A stretch of DNA of 23,991 bases from Bacteroidales bacterium (lineage in GTDB: Bacteria > Bacteroidota > Bacteroidia > Bacteroidales > Porphyromonadaceae). The notes under the pieces were generated by a model. It saw only the letters and a list, made by a program, of their open reading frames with translations. It made no database searches and was not told the origin of the DNA. Position 1 is the first letter of the stretch. Each line of letters opens with the position of its first letter. Of the stretch, positions 23,961-23,991 are shown piece after piece. The position numbers and the translations under genes are program-made. The stretch is taken from assembly GCA_004555765.1 (NCBI GenBank), contig SFHG01000025.1, forward strand, positions 1 through 23,991. Direction: 5' to 3'.

Positions 23961-23968
23961 CAAAGATA
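23961..23968 (-). promoter_or_regulatory. Putative -7 promoter box for ilvE
   Basis: TATCTTTG on the minus strand, 8 bases before the ATG at 23952. It matches TAnnTTTG; the -33 region is at the window edge and shows no clear TTTG. Confidence 0.5.
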
Positions 23969-23991
23969 AAGATGATTTTTGTGAGTTATAA

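Overview
The window looks like chromosomal DNA of a Bacteroidales bacterium, most likely Porphyromonas or a close relative. The evidence is the fused lpxC/fabZ gene, DPP5-like and tricorn-like periplasmic peptidases, a DUF4251 lipoprotein, an MlaD/amidase pair, -7 promoter boxes of the Bacteroidetes form TAnnTTTG, and almost no Shine-Dalgarno sequences. No rRNA, prophage, insertion sequence or CRISPR array was seen. The genus assignment is inference.

Layout. Bases 1-2535 (+) hold the 3' part of trkA and all of trkH (potassium uptake). Bases 2737-5413 (+) hold pdxH, an overlapping SPOR-type murein amidase gene, and an mlaD-like lipid-transport gene with its own promoter. Bases 5459-6415 (+) hold an SDR-type L-threonine dehydrogenase gene, which converges on tsaD-cinA (-) at a 17-bp-arm hairpin. 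Bases 8403-10906 (-) hold a PRiA4_ORF3-like gene, miaA and a glycosyltransferase gene. Bases 11105-15205 (-) are a compact pyrF-lpxD-lpxC/fabZ-lpxA operon with ATGA overlaps at two junctions, making UMP and the first lipid A intermediates. A tRNA-Gly(CCC) gene with promoter and terminator lies at 15375-15447 (-). Bases 15697-21554 (-) are a secreted-peptidase operon: a DPP5-like S9 peptidase, a tricorn-like S41 protease broken by a one-base frameshift, and a DUF4251 lipoprotein. Divergent from it is a small two-gene (+) unit of unknown function (21721-22483). The window ends with ilvE (-).

Functionally it is mostly housekeeping: envelope building (lpxA/C/D, fabZ, amidase, MlaD, glycosyltransferase), tRNA modification at A37 (TsaD, MiaA), cofactor and amino-acid metabolism (PdxH, ThrDH, IlvE, PyrF, PncC/CinA), potassium uptake, and peptide degradation in the periplasm.

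The least ordinary material is between the genes. Six intergenic regions carry related, degenerate elements of about 65-105 bp built from units of about 23 bp around a GTAC core, with core-to-core distances that recur as 23 then about 20. Next to one of them lies an exact 4 x 22-bp tandem array. No clearly new enzymatic or defence system was seen. The repeat family and the orphan two-gene unit are the best candidates for undescribed biology.
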